NCBI GenBank assembly: GCA_016215605.1
Contig: JACRJB010000035.1
Coordinates: 1-64,000, forward strand
Length of the DNA: 64,000 bases
Direction of reading: 5' to 3'
From: Rhodopseudomonas palustris
GTDB lineage: Bacteria > Pseudomonadota > Alphaproteobacteria > Rhizobiales > Xanthobacteraceae
A program made the translations under genes and the position numbers. This document shows, piece by piece, positions 26,657 through 37,935 of this stretch. Position 1 is the first letter of the stretch; each line of letters starts with the position of its first letter. Below the pieces are notes generated by a model, which was not told the DNA's origin, searched no databases, and saw nothing but the letters and a program-made list of their open reading frames with translations.

Positions 26657-27217
26657 CTACGGCAGCTTGTCGTAGCCTTCGCCGAGGCCGTTGAGGCTGA
26701 GCGGGAAGCCGATGCCTTCTTCGGGGGTCTCGAAGATGATGAAGGTCGCGGTCTTGGCGCTGCGCAGCTGGCCGAGCAGCTTGTCGTCCATCACCACTTC
26801 GGCGACGCAGCCGTTCGGCAGGCAGCGCACGAAGCCGGCGCGGCCGACATCGACATTGTCGAGCTTCAGCCCGAGGCCGGACGGCAGCAGCACGCCGAGC
26901 GGCGCGACGACGCGCATCAGCTTGCTCTTCTGATCCGCGGTCTTGAGGATGATGACGGTGAGGCCGGCGTTGGAGCGGTCCTCCGCCACCACGCTCTGGA
27001 TCAGTGCGCATTGCTCGGCCTTGGCGCCGGGCGGGGTGTCGCAGCGGATCTGCCAGTCGCCGTGCACCGAGCGCACCGCGCCCTGGGCCTGCGCATGGCC
27101 GCTCCAGCCCAGCGCCAGCGTGATCGCCAGCGCACCGGCCAGCGCCAGCCGGGCGCCGCTTCCGCGCGCAAGGCGGCGGCATGAGGCGAGCATCGGCGAA
27201 CGTTCGGCTGGGCCCAT
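26657..27217 (-). CDS. Invasion-associated locus B (IalB)-family protein
   Basis: This exported protein of about 186 residues has a signal peptide (LALAGALAITLALGWSGHAQ, cleaved near AQA) and an IalB domain: VHGDWQIRCDTPPGAKAEQC, QKSKLMRVVAPLGVLLPSGL and FVRCLPNGCVAEVVMDDKLL. Three to four cysteines are present. IalB-family proteins are periplasmic or surface proteins named for Bartonella; the role in free-living bacteria is unknown. The start may be 27217 or 27193. The longer reading from 27373 has no signal peptide context. Confidence 0.85.
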   Translation of the reverse strand: MGPAERSPMLASCRRLARGSGARLALAGALAITLALGWSGHAQAQGAVRSVHGDWQIRCDTPPGAKAEQCALIQSVVAEDRSNAGLTVIILKTADQKSKLMRVVAPLGVLLPSGLGLKLDNVDVGRAGFVRCLPNGCVAEVVMDDKLLGQLRSAKTATFIIFETPEEGIGFPLSLNGLGEGYDKLP

Positions 27218-27613
27218 CGGGATCGCTTTCAAGGCAGGGACGGAGTGGACGTCACGAGCCCCCGACTGATCCGGCAATGACGGCACCATAAAGGCGGCAT
27301 CGTGCGCCAGCGAATCAGGCTCCCGTGACGTTCGAACGCCGTGCGTACATCGACAGGTGCGGCTGTCAAGCATGCTTCACATTACCGGGGCACCACAGGC
27401 GTGCTTGCCGGTAGTATTCCGGAGTGCGGACAAACCTTTGCGAGGCTTGCGGCGAAAGTTCAAGACTTCATTGCGGGTGCTGGCGAATTGTGATTTGAAA
27501 GAAGAAATGAGAAGCATTCTTAAGGGGGCAAGGCGTCGCATTCCCTCGAGGATGACAACGGGCACTCCGCACAAAGTGGCGGGCCGGAAAATACATAGGG
27601 GAGCGAAGGCGGC
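27218..27613. other. Long leader region before coxB
   Basis: Roughly 400 bases between the divergent ialB-like gene and coxB. I see no gene, no palindromic repeat and no clear operator. It must contain the promoters of both genes. A GGAAAATACATAGGGGAGCG stretch leads into the coxB ribosome binding site. Confidence 0.5.
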
Positions 27614-28462
27614 ATGACGATGTCGATGGGCCGATTTGGCCGGCATTTGCTTTTCAGTTCGATTGTGGGGCTCGCGCTCGGCGGCGCCGCCGTCGCGGGC
27701 GAAGGCCAGCCCTCGCCGTGGGAAATGAAGCTGCAGCAGGCCGCCACCCCGGTGATGGAAAACATCGTCTGGTTCCACAACTTCCTGCTCTGGCTGATCA
27801 CCGCGATCACGCTGTTCGTGCTGGCGCTGCTGGTGATCGTGGTGGTGAAGTTCAACGCCAAGGCCAACCCGGTGCCGTCGAAGACCACCCATCACACGCT
27901 GATCGAAGTCGCCTGGACGATCGTGCCGGTGCTGATCCTGGTCGCGGTGGCGGTGCCGTCGTTCCGTCTGCTGTTCTTCCAGCTCGACGTGCCGAAGCCG
28001 GACATCACCATCAAGGCGACCGGCAACCAGTGGAACTGGACCTACAGCTATCCGGACGACAAGATCGAGTTCACCTCGATCATGCTGTCCGACGACGAGC
28101 GCGCCAAGATGAACCCGGTGCCGCCGCGGCTGCTCGCGGTCGACAATGAAACGGTCGTGCCGGTCAACAAGGTGGTGCGGATCCAGACCACCGCCGCCGA
28201 CGTGATCCATTCCTGGGCGATCCCGTCGTTCGGCGTGAAGATCGACGCGATCCCGGGCCGCCTCAACGAGACCTGGTTCAGGGCCACCAAGGAAGGCCGC
28301 TACTACGGCCAGTGCTCGGAACTCTGCGGCAAGGACCATGCTTTCATGCCCATCGTCGTCCGCGTCGTGAACGATCAGGAATACGACGCCTGGAAGAAGC
28401 AGCAGCAGGTCGCTTCGGCGGCCCGCAAATCCTACGCCTCGGTCGGCGCCGCCGCGCAGTGA
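27614..28462 (+). CDS. coxB: Cytochrome c oxidase subunit II
   Basis: This 282-residue subunit of aa3-type oxidase receives electrons from cytochrome c. A signal-like helix is followed by two membrane helices and a periplasmic cupredoxin domain. The CuA ligands are in YYGQCSELCGKDHAFMPIVV, and the Trp-rich entry region is GNQWNWTYSYPDDK. It is the first gene of the oxidase cluster coxB-coxA-ctaB-coxF-ctaG-coxC-DUF983-surf1. Confidence 0.96.
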   Translation: MTMSMGRFGRHLLFSSIVGLALGGAAVAGEGQPSPWEMKLQQAATPVMENIVWFHNFLLWLITAITLFVLALLVIVVVKFNAKANPVPSKTTHHTLIEVAWTIVPVLILVAVAVPSFRLLFFQLDVPKPDITIKATGNQWNWTYSYPDDKIEFTSIMLSDDERAKMNPVPPRLLAVDNETVVPVNKVVRIQTTAADVIHSWAIPSFGVKIDAIPGRLNETWFRATKEGRYYGQCSELCGKDHAFMPIVVRVVNDQEYDAWKKQQQVASAARKSYASVGAAAQ

Positions 28463-28530
28463 TCGGTGACGGCGCGCGCTAACGTCTGAACGGGGACCGC
28501 AAGGTTCGAAGGTTTCAAGGCAGGATCTGA

Positions 28531-30159
<1,629 letters not shown>

Positions 30160-30232
30160 GGCACTCCCATCGTCAAAGCATCCGCCCGGGCTCGCTCGTG
30201 GCGGATGCGTTTAGAAGCACAGAGGTTCCGCA

Positions 30233-31174
30233 TTGTCGGTCATCGACACCAACCAGATCGATCTCGCTGCGCCCCGCATCTCGGAGGCCGGCGTCGCCGA
30301 CTACATCGCGCTGTTGAAGCCGCGGGTGATGTCGCTGGTGGTGTTCACCGCGCTGGTCGGCATGCTGGTGGCGCCGGGTGATTTTCATCCGGTGCTGGCG
30401 ATCACCGCGATGCTGTGCATCGCGGTCGGCGGCGGCGCCGCCGGCGCGCTGAACATGTGGTACGAGGACGACATCGACGGCAAGATGACGCGCACCGCCA
30501 ACCGGCCGATCCCGCGCGGCCGCGTCACCCGGCCGGAAGCGCTGACCTTCGGCATGACGCTGGCGTTCTTCTCGGTGGTCACGCTCGGCATCCTGGTCAA
30601 CTGGGTCGCCGGCGCGCTGCTCGCCTTCACCATCTTCTTCTACGTCGTGATCTACACGATGTGGCTGAAGCGCTCGACCGCGCAGAACATCGTGATCGGC
30701 GGCGCCGCCGGCGCGCTGCCGCCGGTGGTGGCCTGGGCCTCAGTGACCGGCTCGCTGGCGGTGGAGCCGCTGCTGCTGTTTTCGATCATCTTCTTCTGGA
30801 CGCCGCCGCATTTCTGGGCGCTGGCGCTGTTCCGCAACGACGACTACGCCCGCGCAGGCGTGCCGATGCTGCCGGTGGTGTCGGGGCAGGACCACACACG
30901 GCTGCAGATCCTGCTCTACACCATCGTGCTGGTCGCGGTCGCCGCCGCGCCGTGGCCGCTCGGCTATTTCGACGCGGTGTACGGCATCGCCTCGCTGGCG
31001 CTCGGCAGCTGGATGCTGGTGCTCGCCGTCCGGGTCTATCAGCGCCGCACCGGCAGCGCCGCGCTGCGCGCGACCCGCAATCTGTTCAAGTTCTCGATCC
31101 TGTATCTGTTCGCGCTGTTCTCGATCCTGTTGCTCGAGGTGGTGGCGAAGGCCGTGTGGCGATTGTTCGCCTGA
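30233..31174 (+). CDS. ctaB: Protoheme IX farnesyltransferase
   Basis: This 313-residue UbiA-family membrane enzyme converts heme b to heme o, the precursor of heme a. The prenyl-diphosphate-binding Asp-rich motif is [20 protein letters not shown], and the second motif is [18 protein letters not shown]. Eight or nine hydrophobic helices are seen. It starts with TTG at 30233 ([14 protein letters not shown]). It supplies heme for the neighbouring oxidase. Confidence 0.95.
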   Translation: MSVIDTNQIDLAAPRISEAGVADYIALLKPRVMSLVVFTALVGMLVAPGDFHPVLAITAMLCIAVGGGAAGALNMWYEDDIDGKMTRTANRPIPRGRVTRPEALTFGMTLAFFSVVTLGILVNWVAGALLAFTIFFYVVIYTMWLKRSTAQNIVIGGAAGALPPVVAWASVTGSLAVEPLLLFSIIFFWTPPHFWALALFRNDDYARAGVPMLPVVSGQDHTRLQILLYTIVLVAVAAAPWPLGYFDAVYGIASLALGSWMLVLAVRVYQRRTGSAALRATRNLFKFSILYLFALFSILLLEVVAKAVWRLFA

Positions 31175-31184
31175 GGAGGTCCGG

Positions 31185-31346
31185 ATGGACCAGCAGAGGA
31201 GACCGGGCATCGTGCTCACCGAGGCGCAGAAGAAGCGCCAGCGCGAGCGTTCGATCGCCATCGCGCTTGCGCTCGGCGTGCTGGTCGCGCTGTTCTTCGC
31301 GGTGACGATGGTCAAGGGCCCGATCGTGCTGCAACGGCCGATGTGA
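31185..31346 (+). CDS. coxF: CoxF-like small membrane protein
   Basis: This 53-residue protein, too short for many gene finders, starts [20 protein letters not shown] and has one hydrophobic helix [19 protein letters not shown], ending VLQRPM. The ATG at 31185 follows a GAGGAGG ribosome binding site. Its place between ctaB and ctaG is the place of coxF in rhizobial oxidase operons. A role in assembly is assumed by context. Confidence 0.85.
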   Translation: MDQQRRPGIVLTEAQKKRQRERSIAIALALGVLVALFFAVTMVKGPIVLQRPM

Positions 31347-31360
31347 GGAGCGAGCCCGCG

Positions 31361-31999
31361 ATGCCGGACGTTCAGCCCAGCCTTTCGCCGCAACCGGCCG
31401 CCCGCCGCGGTCTTGGGATTGGCCTTGGGCGCGACACGATGGTGGCGTCGATCTGCGGCTTCGTGGTGGCGCTGATGGTCGGCGCGTCGTTCGCCGCCGT
31501 GCCGTTCTACAACTGGTTCTGCCGCACCACCGGCTTCAACGGCACCACCCAGGTCGCCGGCGTGGCGCCGTCGTCGGCGCCGCTGGCCCGCACCGTCGCG
31601 GTGCGGTTCGATTCCAACATCAACGGGCTGCCCTGGCGGTTCGAGCCGGAGCAGCGCGAGATCGAGGTCGCGATCGGCAAGGTCGTCACCGTGTACTACA
31701 GCGTGACCAACACCTCGAAGCACGCCACCACCGGGCAGGCGGCCTACAACGTCACGCCGCTGACGGTCGGCTCCTACTTCACCAAGATCAACTGCTTCTG
31801 TTTCACCGAGCAGACGCTGGCCGCCGGCGAGACCCGCGAGATGCCGGTGGTGTTCTACGTCGATCCGTCGTTCGCCGCCGACAGCGAGAACGACACCGTC
31901 AAGAACATCACGCTGTCCTACACCTTCTATCCCGTGCGCGAGCCGGCGCCGAAGCCGGTGGCTTCGACCGAGCCGAACCCGCGCAAGGGCAATCTATAA
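31361..31999 (+). CDS. ctaG: Cytochrome c oxidase assembly protein CtaG/Cox11
   Basis: This 212-residue copper chaperone delivers copper to CuB of subunit I. One N-terminal membrane helix ([20 protein letters not shown]) is followed by a periplasmic domain with the copper-binding motif [20 protein letters not shown]. The ATG at 31361 follows a GAGGAGCG ribosome binding site, 15 bases after coxF. Confidence 0.95.
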   Translation: MPDVQPSLSPQPAARRGLGIGLGRDTMVASICGFVVALMVGASFAAVPFYNWFCRTTGFNGTTQVAGVAPSSAPLARTVAVRFDSNINGLPWRFEPEQREIEVAIGKVVTVYYSVTNTSKHATTGQAAYNVTPLTVGSYFTKINCFCFTEQTLAAGETREMPVVFYVDPSFAADSENDTVKNITLSYTFYPVREPAPKPVASTEPNPRKGNL

Positions 32000-32080
32000 A
32001 CCACGGAAACGCTGCAAGAGACGACTGCCGGAACGGGCCTGGCTGAGACCGAACCGGCACTGCCAATGGAGAGCACCACG

Positions 32081-32938
32081 ATGGCCACGGCGCACGCGAA
32101 GCACCACGACTACCACCTCGTCGATCCGAGCCCGTGGCCGTTCGTCGGCTCGGTGTCGGCCTTCGTCATGGCGCTCGGCGCGGTGGCCTGGATGCATCAC
32201 ATGTTCCAGGGCGCGCCGATCGTGTTCGGCGTCGGCCTGATCGGCGTGCTCTACACCATGGCGAGCTGGTGGAGCGACGTGATCAAGGAGGCCGAGTTCA
32301 AGGGCGACCACACTCGCGTGGTGCAGATCAGCCATCGCTACGGCATGATCCTGTTCATCGCCTCCGAGGTGATGTTCTTCGTCGCCTGGTTCTGGGCGTT
32401 CTTCAATTCGGCGCTGTTCCCCGGCGATCCGGTGCACGCCACCCGCGAGGCGCTGTTCGGCGGCGTGTGGCCGCCGAAGGGCATCGAGACCTTCGATCCC
32501 TGGCACCTGCCGCTGCTCAACACGCTGATCCTGCTGACCTCGGGCACCACGGTGACCTGGGCGCATCACGCGCTGCTGCACAACGACCGCGCCGGCGTGA
32601 AGAAGGCGTTGATCCTGACCGTGCTGCTCGGCGCCGCCTTCAGCTGCGTGCAGGCCTACGAATACAGCCACGCCGCGTTCTCGTTCGCCGGCAACATCTA
32701 CGGCGCGACCTTCTTCATGGCGACCGGCTTCCACGGCTTCCACGTGCTGGTCGGCACCATCTTCCTGCTGGTCTGCCTGCTCCGCGTCTACAAGGGCCAC
32801 TTCACCCCGACCCAGCACCTCGGCTTCGAATTCGCCGCCTGGTACTGGCACTTCGTCGACGTGGTCTGGCTGTTCCTGTTCGTCTGCATCTACGTCTGGG
32901 GCCACGGCGCCTCGACCATGGCGCACGGCGCGCACTGA
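32081..32938 (+). CDS. coxC: Cytochrome c oxidase subunit III
   Basis: This 285-residue, seven-helix subunit stabilises the aa3 oxidase and its proton uptake path. Typical segments are [40 protein letters not shown] and [20 protein letters not shown], with [20 protein letters not shown] at the C-terminus. A GGAGAG ribosome binding site at 32068-32073 supports the ATG at 32081 rather than the one at 32066. Confidence 0.95.
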   Translation: MATAHAKHHDYHLVDPSPWPFVGSVSAFVMALGAVAWMHHMFQGAPIVFGVGLIGVLYTMASWWSDVIKEAEFKGDHTRVVQISHRYGMILFIASEVMFFVAWFWAFFNSALFPGDPVHATREALFGGVWPPKGIETFDPWHLPLLNTLILLTSGTTVTWAHHALLHNDRAGVKKALILTVLLGAAFSCVQAYEYSHAAFSFAGNIYGATFFMATGFHGFHVLVGTIFLLVCLLRVYKGHFTPTQHLGFEFAAWYWHFVDVVWLFLFVCIYVWGHGASTMAHGAH

Positions 32939-33022
32939 CGCCGACACGGATGTGCTACAAAGGGCGGCCCGAGCGGCCGCCCTTTGCTTTCGAGGCTGAA
33001 CGATGATGTGCCAGCAACATTC

Positions 33023-33142
33023 CGTCATTGCGAGCCAATGGGTCGGCGCAAAGCGCCGCCCGATGACAGGCTCCGCAAAGCAATCCAGGGCCGCCGAGGG
33101 TGGCGTCTGGATTGCTTCGTCGCTTCGCTCCTCGCAATGACG
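33023..33142. repeat. Palindromic repeat (GTCATTGCGAGC type) supplying a start codon
   Basis: CGTCATTGCGAGCCAATGGG at the left and CGCTCCTCGCAATGACG at the right are inverted copies. Between them lie GCAATCCAG and CTGGATTGC. The ATG inside its terminal GCAATGACG is the start of the next gene. Confidence 0.9.
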
Positions 33143-33532
33143 CCCGTGGAGAAGCCTTCTCCCACGCTCCTGCAAAGCGCATTGCGCGGCGTCGCGTGTC
33201 GTTGTCCGCGCTGCGGCGAGGGCAAGCTGTATGCGGGCTTCCTGACGCTGCGGCCGCGCTGCGAGGCCTGCGATCTCGACTACACGTTCATCGATGTCGG
33301 CGACGGCGCGGCGGTGTTCATGATCCTGATCGGCGGCGCGATCGTGGTCGGCGCGGCGCTGGTGGTCGAGGTCAAGTATCAGCCGCCATTCTGGCTGCAC
33401 GCCGCGCTGTGGTTGCCGCTGGTGCTGGTCACGACGCTGCTGCCGCTGCGCTCGATGAAGTCGCTGCTGATCGCGCTGCAATTCCATCACAAGGCGCAGG
33501 AAGGCCGGCTGGTGGGGCGCGAACCGCAATGA
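33137..33532 (+). CDS. DUF983-domain protein of the oxidase cluster
   Basis: This protein of 131 residues has an N-terminal zinc-ribbon-like module, CRCPRCGEGKLYAGFLTLRP then CEACDLDYTF, followed by two membrane helices (VFMILIGGAIVVGAALVVEV and ALWLPLVLVTTLLPL). DUF983 genes regularly sit in alphaproteobacterial cox operons and are thought to help assembly. The ATG at 33137 is part of the palindromic repeat end, without a ribosome binding site. A GTG at 33146 is an alternative. The stop overlaps the next start (ATGA). Confidence 0.85.
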   Translation: MTPVEKPSPTLLQSALRGVACRCPRCGEGKLYAGFLTLRPRCEACDLDYTFIDVGDGAAVFMILIGGAIVVGAALVVEVKYQPPFWLHAALWLPLVLVTTLLPLRSMKSLLIALQFHHKAQEGRLVGREPQ

Positions 33533-34335
33533 CCGGATCGTCGTCGCGCCGGCGCGGCGCCGCCGGGATGAGCCTGATCGCGCTGACGATCGTCGCGGTG
33601 CTGCTGTCGCTCGGGTTCTGGCAATTGCAGCGCCGCACCGCCAAGCACGCGCTGATCGCGGCGCTGACCGAGCGTCTTGCCGAAGCTCCGGTGGCGCTGC
33701 CGCCGGCGGCGCAGTGGCGGTCGCTCACCCCCGCGGCGGACGAATTCCGCCGCGTCAGCTTCACCGCGACCTACATGAAGCAGCCGGACGCGATGGTGTA
33801 TTCGTCGGGCTCGGCGGTGCGGGCCGACATTTCCGGGCCGGGCACCTGGGCGTTCTTGCCGGCGCGGCTGCCGGGCGGCGAGACCGTGGCGGTCAATGCC
33901 GGCTTCGTGCCGAACACGATGCAGGACCGCGGCTTCGAGGATCGGGTGGTGACGCCGCTGGTCACCGGCCAGCCGGTGACGCTGACCGGCTATCTGCGGT
34001 TTCCGGAAAGCGCCGGCCTGCTGACGCCGGCGCCGGACGCGGCGAAGCGGCTGTGGTTCACCCGCGACATCGCCACCATGGCGGAGCGGCTCGGCTGGAC
34101 CGGCGAAACCGCGCTGGCGCCGTTCTATGTCGACCTGGAATCGCCGGTGCCGGCCAGCGGCGTGCCCAAGCCGGGTCCGCTCGGCGTGCATCTGCGCGAC
34201 CAGCACATGCAATACGCCGTCACCTGGTTCGGCCTGGCGCTGGCGGTGGCGGTGGCGTTCGGGGTCTGGCTGGTCGGCCAGCGCCGCAGCAAGCCCGCAA
34301 CCCCCGCGGCCCGGCCGTCGCGCCGGATTGCCTGA
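33529..34335 (+). CDS. SURF1-family cytochrome oxidase assembly protein
   Basis: This 268-residue protein has a membrane helix at each end (SLIALTIVAVLLSLGFWQLQ and YAVTWFGLALAVAVAFGVWL) and a periplasmic domain between, the SURF1/Shy1 layout. Conserved segments include SFTATYMKQPDAMVYSS, VNAGFVPNTMQDR and GPLGVHLRDQHMQYAVTWFG. SURF1 proteins assist heme a insertion into subunit I. Its ATG overlaps the DUF983 stop. Confidence 0.92.
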   Translation: MTGSSSRRRGAAGMSLIALTIVAVLLSLGFWQLQRRTAKHALIAALTERLAEAPVALPPAAQWRSLTPAADEFRRVSFTATYMKQPDAMVYSSGSAVRADISGPGTWAFLPARLPGGETVAVNAGFVPNTMQDRGFEDRVVTPLVTGQPVTLTGYLRFPESAGLLTPAPDAAKRLWFTRDIATMAERLGWTGETALAPFYVDLESPVPASGVPKPGPLGVHLRDQHMQYAVTWFGLALAVAVAFGVWLVGQRRSKPATPAARPSRRIA

Positions 34336-34479
34336 TCGGCCGGGACCGTCATCTTTTCGTCGGAGCGGTTTCCCCTGCGCCTGAAAACGCTCTATGGTGA
34401 CCGTGATTTCACCCGCGCGTGAGACGAATATTAATCGATATCAAAGGCTTGGCCGCGGCCCACGCCTTTGGAGGGTGCC

Positions 34480-35898
34480 TTGACGACCTATGTTTCGACC
34501 CGGGGCGATGCCCCGCGCCTCGGCTTTTGCGAAGTGATGCTGACCGGGCTGGCTCGCGACGGCGGGCTGTATCTGCCCGAGGTCTGGCCGCAGCTGTCGC
34601 CCGAGACCATCGCCGGCCTGTTCGGCCGGCCGTATTGGGAAGTCGCCGTCGAGGTGATCCGGCCGTTCGTGGCCGGCGAGATTTCCGACGCCGAGCTCGG
34701 CCGGATGGCCAACGAGGCCTACGCCACCTTCCGCCACCCGGCGGTGGTGCCGCTGCGCCAGAGTGGGCCGAGCCAGTTCGTGCTCGAGCTGTTCCACGGC
34801 CCGACGCTGGCGTTCAAGGACGTCGCGATGCAGCTGTTGTCGCGGTTGATGGATCACGTGCTGGAGAAGCGCCAGCAGCGCACCACCATTGTGGTCGCGA
34901 CCTCCGGCGACACCGGCGGCGCCGCGGTCGACGCCTTCGCCAATCTCAACAATGTCGATCTGGTGGTGCTGTTTCCGCATGGCCGGATTTCGGACGTGCA
35001 GCGGATGATGATGACGACGTCCGGCGCGCCGAACGTGCATGCGCTGGCGATCGAGGGGCATTTCGACGATTGCCAGGCGATCGTGAAGGGCCTGTTCAAC
35101 CACCACGCCTTCCGCGACAAGGTGGCGCTGTCCGGCGTCAATTCGATCAATTGGGCGCGGATCGTCGCCCAGGTTGTGTACTACTTCACCAGCGCAGTGG
35201 CGCTCGGCGCGCCGCATCGCGTCGTCGACTTCACCGTGCCGACCGGCAATTTCGGCGACATCTTCGCCGGCTACGTCGCCAAGAAAATGGGCCTGCCGGT
35301 GCGCCGGCTGAAGATCGCCGCCAACATCAACGACATTCTGGCCCGCACGCTGAAGACCGGCATCTACGAGGTGCGCGAGGTGCACTCCACCACCTCGCCG
35401 TCGATGGACATCCAGGTGTCGTCGAATTTCGAGCGGCTGCTGTTCGAGGCGAGCGGCCGCGATGCCGCGATGGTGCGGGCGCTGATGGGCTCGCTCGGCC
35501 AGTCCGGCCGCTTCGTGCTGCCGGACGCCGTGCTGGCCGCGATTCGCGAGGAGTTCGACGCCGGCCGGGCCGACGAGACCGAGACCGAGGCGGCGATCCG
35601 CACCGCCTGGCGCGAGGCCGGCGATCTGGTCGATCCGCACACCGCGGTGGCGCTGGCGGTGGCCGATCGCGACACCACGGACCCAACCGTGCCCAACATC
35701 GTTCTGTCCACCGCGCACGCGGCCAAATTCCCGGACGCGGTCGAGGCCGCCTGCGGGATGCGGCCGGAGCTGCCGGCCTGGCTCGGCGGATTGATGAGCG
35801 GAACGGAAACCATGCAGGTGATGCCCCGCGACCAGGCGGCGATCGAACGCCACGTGCTGTCGGTCAGCCGCGCGGCCAAACAAGGAGCAGTCGGATGA
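34480..35898 (+). CDS. thrC: Threonine synthase
   Basis: This 472-residue PLP enzyme converts O-phosphohomoserine to threonine. The PLP lysine is in HGPTLAFKDVAMQLLSRLMD and the phosphate-binding loop in TIVVATSGDTGGAAVDAFAN. The N-terminus TTYVSTRGDAPRLGFCEVML is typical. TTG at 34480 follows a GGAGGG ribosome binding site. A TTG at 34468 is less likely. The stop overlaps the next ATG by 4 bases, so the two genes are coupled. Confidence 0.95.
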   Translation: MTTYVSTRGDAPRLGFCEVMLTGLARDGGLYLPEVWPQLSPETIAGLFGRPYWEVAVEVIRPFVAGEISDAELGRMANEAYATFRHPAVVPLRQSGPSQFVLELFHGPTLAFKDVAMQLLSRLMDHVLEKRQQRTTIVVATSGDTGGAAVDAFANLNNVDLVVLFPHGRISDVQRMMMTTSGAPNVHALAIEGHFDDCQAIVKGLFNHHAFRDKVALSGVNSINWARIVAQVVYYFTSAVALGAPHRVVDFTVPTGNFGDIFAGYVAKKMGLPVRRLKIAANINDILARTLKTGIYEVREVHSTTSPSMDIQVSSNFERLLFEASGRDAAMVRALMGSLGQSGRFVLPDAVLAAIREEFDAGRADETETEAAIRTAWREAGDLVDPHTAVALAVADRDTTDPTVPNIVLSTAHAAKFPDAVEAACGMRPELPAWLGGLMSGTETMQVMPRDQAAIERHVLSVSRAAKQGAVG

Positions 35899-37184
35899 GC
35901 GTCGAAGTCAGCAAGCTTCCCTCGGGCCTGACCGTCGTCACCGACACCATGCCGCATCTCGAGACCGCGGCGCTCGGCGTCTGGACCGGCGTCGGCGGCC
36001 GCGACGAGAAGGCCGACGAGCACGGCATCTCGCATCTCTTGGAACACATGGCGTTCAAGGGCACCACCAAACGCACCTCGCGCGAGATCGCCGAGGAGAT
36101 CGAGGCGGTCGGCGGCGACCTCAACGCCGGCACCTCGACCGAAACCACCGCCTATTACGCCCGGGTGATGAAGGCCGACGTGCCGCTGGCGCTGGACGTT
36201 CTGTCCGACATTCTCGCCAACCCGTCGTTCGAAGCCGAGGAGCTGGAGCGCGAGAAGAGCGTGATCGTGCAGGAGATCGGCGCCGCGCAGGACACGCCGG
36301 ACGACGTCGTGTTCGAATATCTCAACGAGCTCTGCTATCCAGAGCAGCCGATCGGCCGCTCGCTGCTCGGCACCGCCAAGACGCTGAAGGGCTTCAACCG
36401 CGACAAGCTGCAGTCCTATCTGTCGACGCATTATCGCGGCCCCGACATGGTGGTGGCCGCCGCCGGCGCGGTCGATCACAAGCGCATCGTCGAGGAAGTC
36501 TCGCACCGCTTCGCCAGCTTCGACGCCGCCCCGGCGCCGAAGCCGCAGCCGGCGATGTTCGGCGCCGGCGGCTCCCGGGTGGTGCGCCGCGATCTCGAAC
36601 AGGCGCATCTGACGCTGGCGCTGGAAGGCCTGCCGCAGAGCGACAAGTCGCTGTTCAGCCTGCAGGTGTTCACCAACATTCTCGGCGGCGGGATGTCGTC
36701 GCGGCTGTTTCAGGAGGTCCGCGAGAAGCGCGGGCTGTGCTACTCGATCTACACTTTCCACGCGCCCTATGCCGACACCGGCTTCTTCGGCCTCTACACC
36801 GGCACCGATCCGGACGACGCGCCGGAAATGATGGAAGTGATCGTCGACGTCATCAACGACGCGGTCGAGACCCTGACCGACGCCGAGATCGCCCGCGCCA
36901 AGGCGCAGATGAAGGCCGGCCTGCTGATGGCGCTGGAAAGCTGCAGCTCGCGCGCCGAGCAGCTCGCCCGCCACATCCTGGCCTATGGCCGGCCGCTCTC
37001 GGTCGACGAACTGGTGGCGAAGATCGACGCGGTCAGCATCGAGACCACCCGCCACGCCGCGCGCGAGCTGATGTCGCGCAGCCGCCCGGCCGTGGTGGCG
37101 CTCGGCAGCGGCCGGGGGCTGGACACGGCTGTGGGTTATGCGGAAGGATTGACACAATCCAAGGCCAAAACCTCGTATCATTGA
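35895..37184 (+). CDS. M16-family zinc peptidase (processing-protease-like)
   Basis: This 429-residue insulinase-type protease has the inverted zinc motif HLLEH at residues 47-51 in GISHLLEHMAFKGTTKRTSR, with the third ligand in EREKSVIVQEIGAAQDTP. The closing domain includes GGGMSSRLFQEVREKRGLCY. It resembles mitochondrial processing peptidase beta and the thrC-linked alphaproteobacterial protease. It overlaps the thrC stop. Confidence 0.93.
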   Translation: MSVEVSKLPSGLTVVTDTMPHLETAALGVWTGVGGRDEKADEHGISHLLEHMAFKGTTKRTSREIAEEIEAVGGDLNAGTSTETTAYYARVMKADVPLALDVLSDILANPSFEAEELEREKSVIVQEIGAAQDTPDDVVFEYLNELCYPEQPIGRSLLGTAKTLKGFNRDKLQSYLSTHYRGPDMVVAAAGAVDHKRIVEEVSHRFASFDAAPAPKPQPAMFGAGGSRVVRRDLEQAHLTLALEGLPQSDKSLFSLQVFTNILGGGMSSRLFQEVREKRGLCYSIYTFHAPYADTGFFGLYTGTDPDDAPEMMEVIVDVINDAVETLTDAEIARAKAQMKAGLLMALESCSSRAEQLARHILAYGRPLSVDELVAKIDAVSIETTRHAARELMSRSRPAVVALGSGRGLDTAVGYAEGLTQSKAKTSYH

Positions 37185-37243
37185 CGTCGCGCGCCGCGCG
37201 CGGCTTCTGAGCGCCCCGCGGAGCGCGGATCGGAGTGTCGTCC

Positions 37244-37831
37244 ATGGCGCTGTTTCGAATGCCGTCCGCTGGCCCCGCGGCCCTGGCGCCGCGCGGCAAC
37301 GGGCTGTTGCTGCGCTCCCCGCAGATGGCCGACTACGTGCAATGGGCCGAGCTGCGCGACCGCAGCCGCGCCTACCTGACGCCGTGGGAGCCGATCTGGC
37401 CGTCGGACGATCTGACCCGCTCCGGCTTCCGCCGACGGCTGCGGCGCTATGCCGAGGACATCGCCGCCGACCGCTCCTATCCGTTTCTGGTGTTTCGCGA
37501 GGCCGACGGCGAACTGGTCGGGGGCGTCACCCTCGCCAATGTCCGCCGCGGCATCGTCCAGGCCGGCACCATCGGCTATTGGGTTGGCGAGCCCTTTGCC
37601 GGCCGCGGCTACATGACGGCGGCGCTGCGGGTGCTGCTGCCGACGCTGTTCGGCGAGCTCAATCTGCACCGGGTCGAGGCCGCCTGCATCCCGACCAACG
37701 CGCCGTCGATCCGCGTGCTGCAAAAATGCGGCTTCACCCGCGAGGGGCTGGCGCGGCGCTATCTCTGCATCAACGGCATCTGGCAGGACCATCTGCTGTT
37801 CGGATTGTTGCACGAGGATTTCCGCGGCTGA
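37244..37831 (+). CDS. GNAT N-acetyltransferase, RimJ-like
   Basis: This acetyltransferase of 195 residues carries motif A of the acetyl-CoA site, GYWVGEPFAGRGYMTAALRV, and a C-terminal IRVLQKCGFTREGLARRYLC segment typical of RimJ/RimL ribosomal-protein N-terminal acetylases. The start is the ATG at 37244 after a CGGAGTG ribosome binding site. The target protein is not certain. Confidence 0.88.
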   Translation: MALFRMPSAGPAALAPRGNGLLLRSPQMADYVQWAELRDRSRAYLTPWEPIWPSDDLTRSGFRRRLRRYAEDIAADRSYPFLVFREADGELVGGVTLANVRRGIVQAGTIGYWVGEPFAGRGYMTAALRVLLPTLFGELNLHRVEAACIPTNAPSIRVLQKCGFTREGLARRYLCINGIWQDHLLFGLLHEDFRG

Positions 37832-37935
37832 CCGCGCCGCGGAACGTCTCGCCGTCGCGACATCGGCGCCTTTGGATCGCCGGCTTTGCTTTGCTATAAC
37901 GCCGGCCTGACAAGAGCAGTGCGCAGCCGGGGTGG

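Noticed and set aside
34419-35894. N-terminal extension of the M16 protease through thrC
   Set aside because: The frame overlaps all of threonine synthase; the conserved protease begins at 35895 with a coupled ATG.
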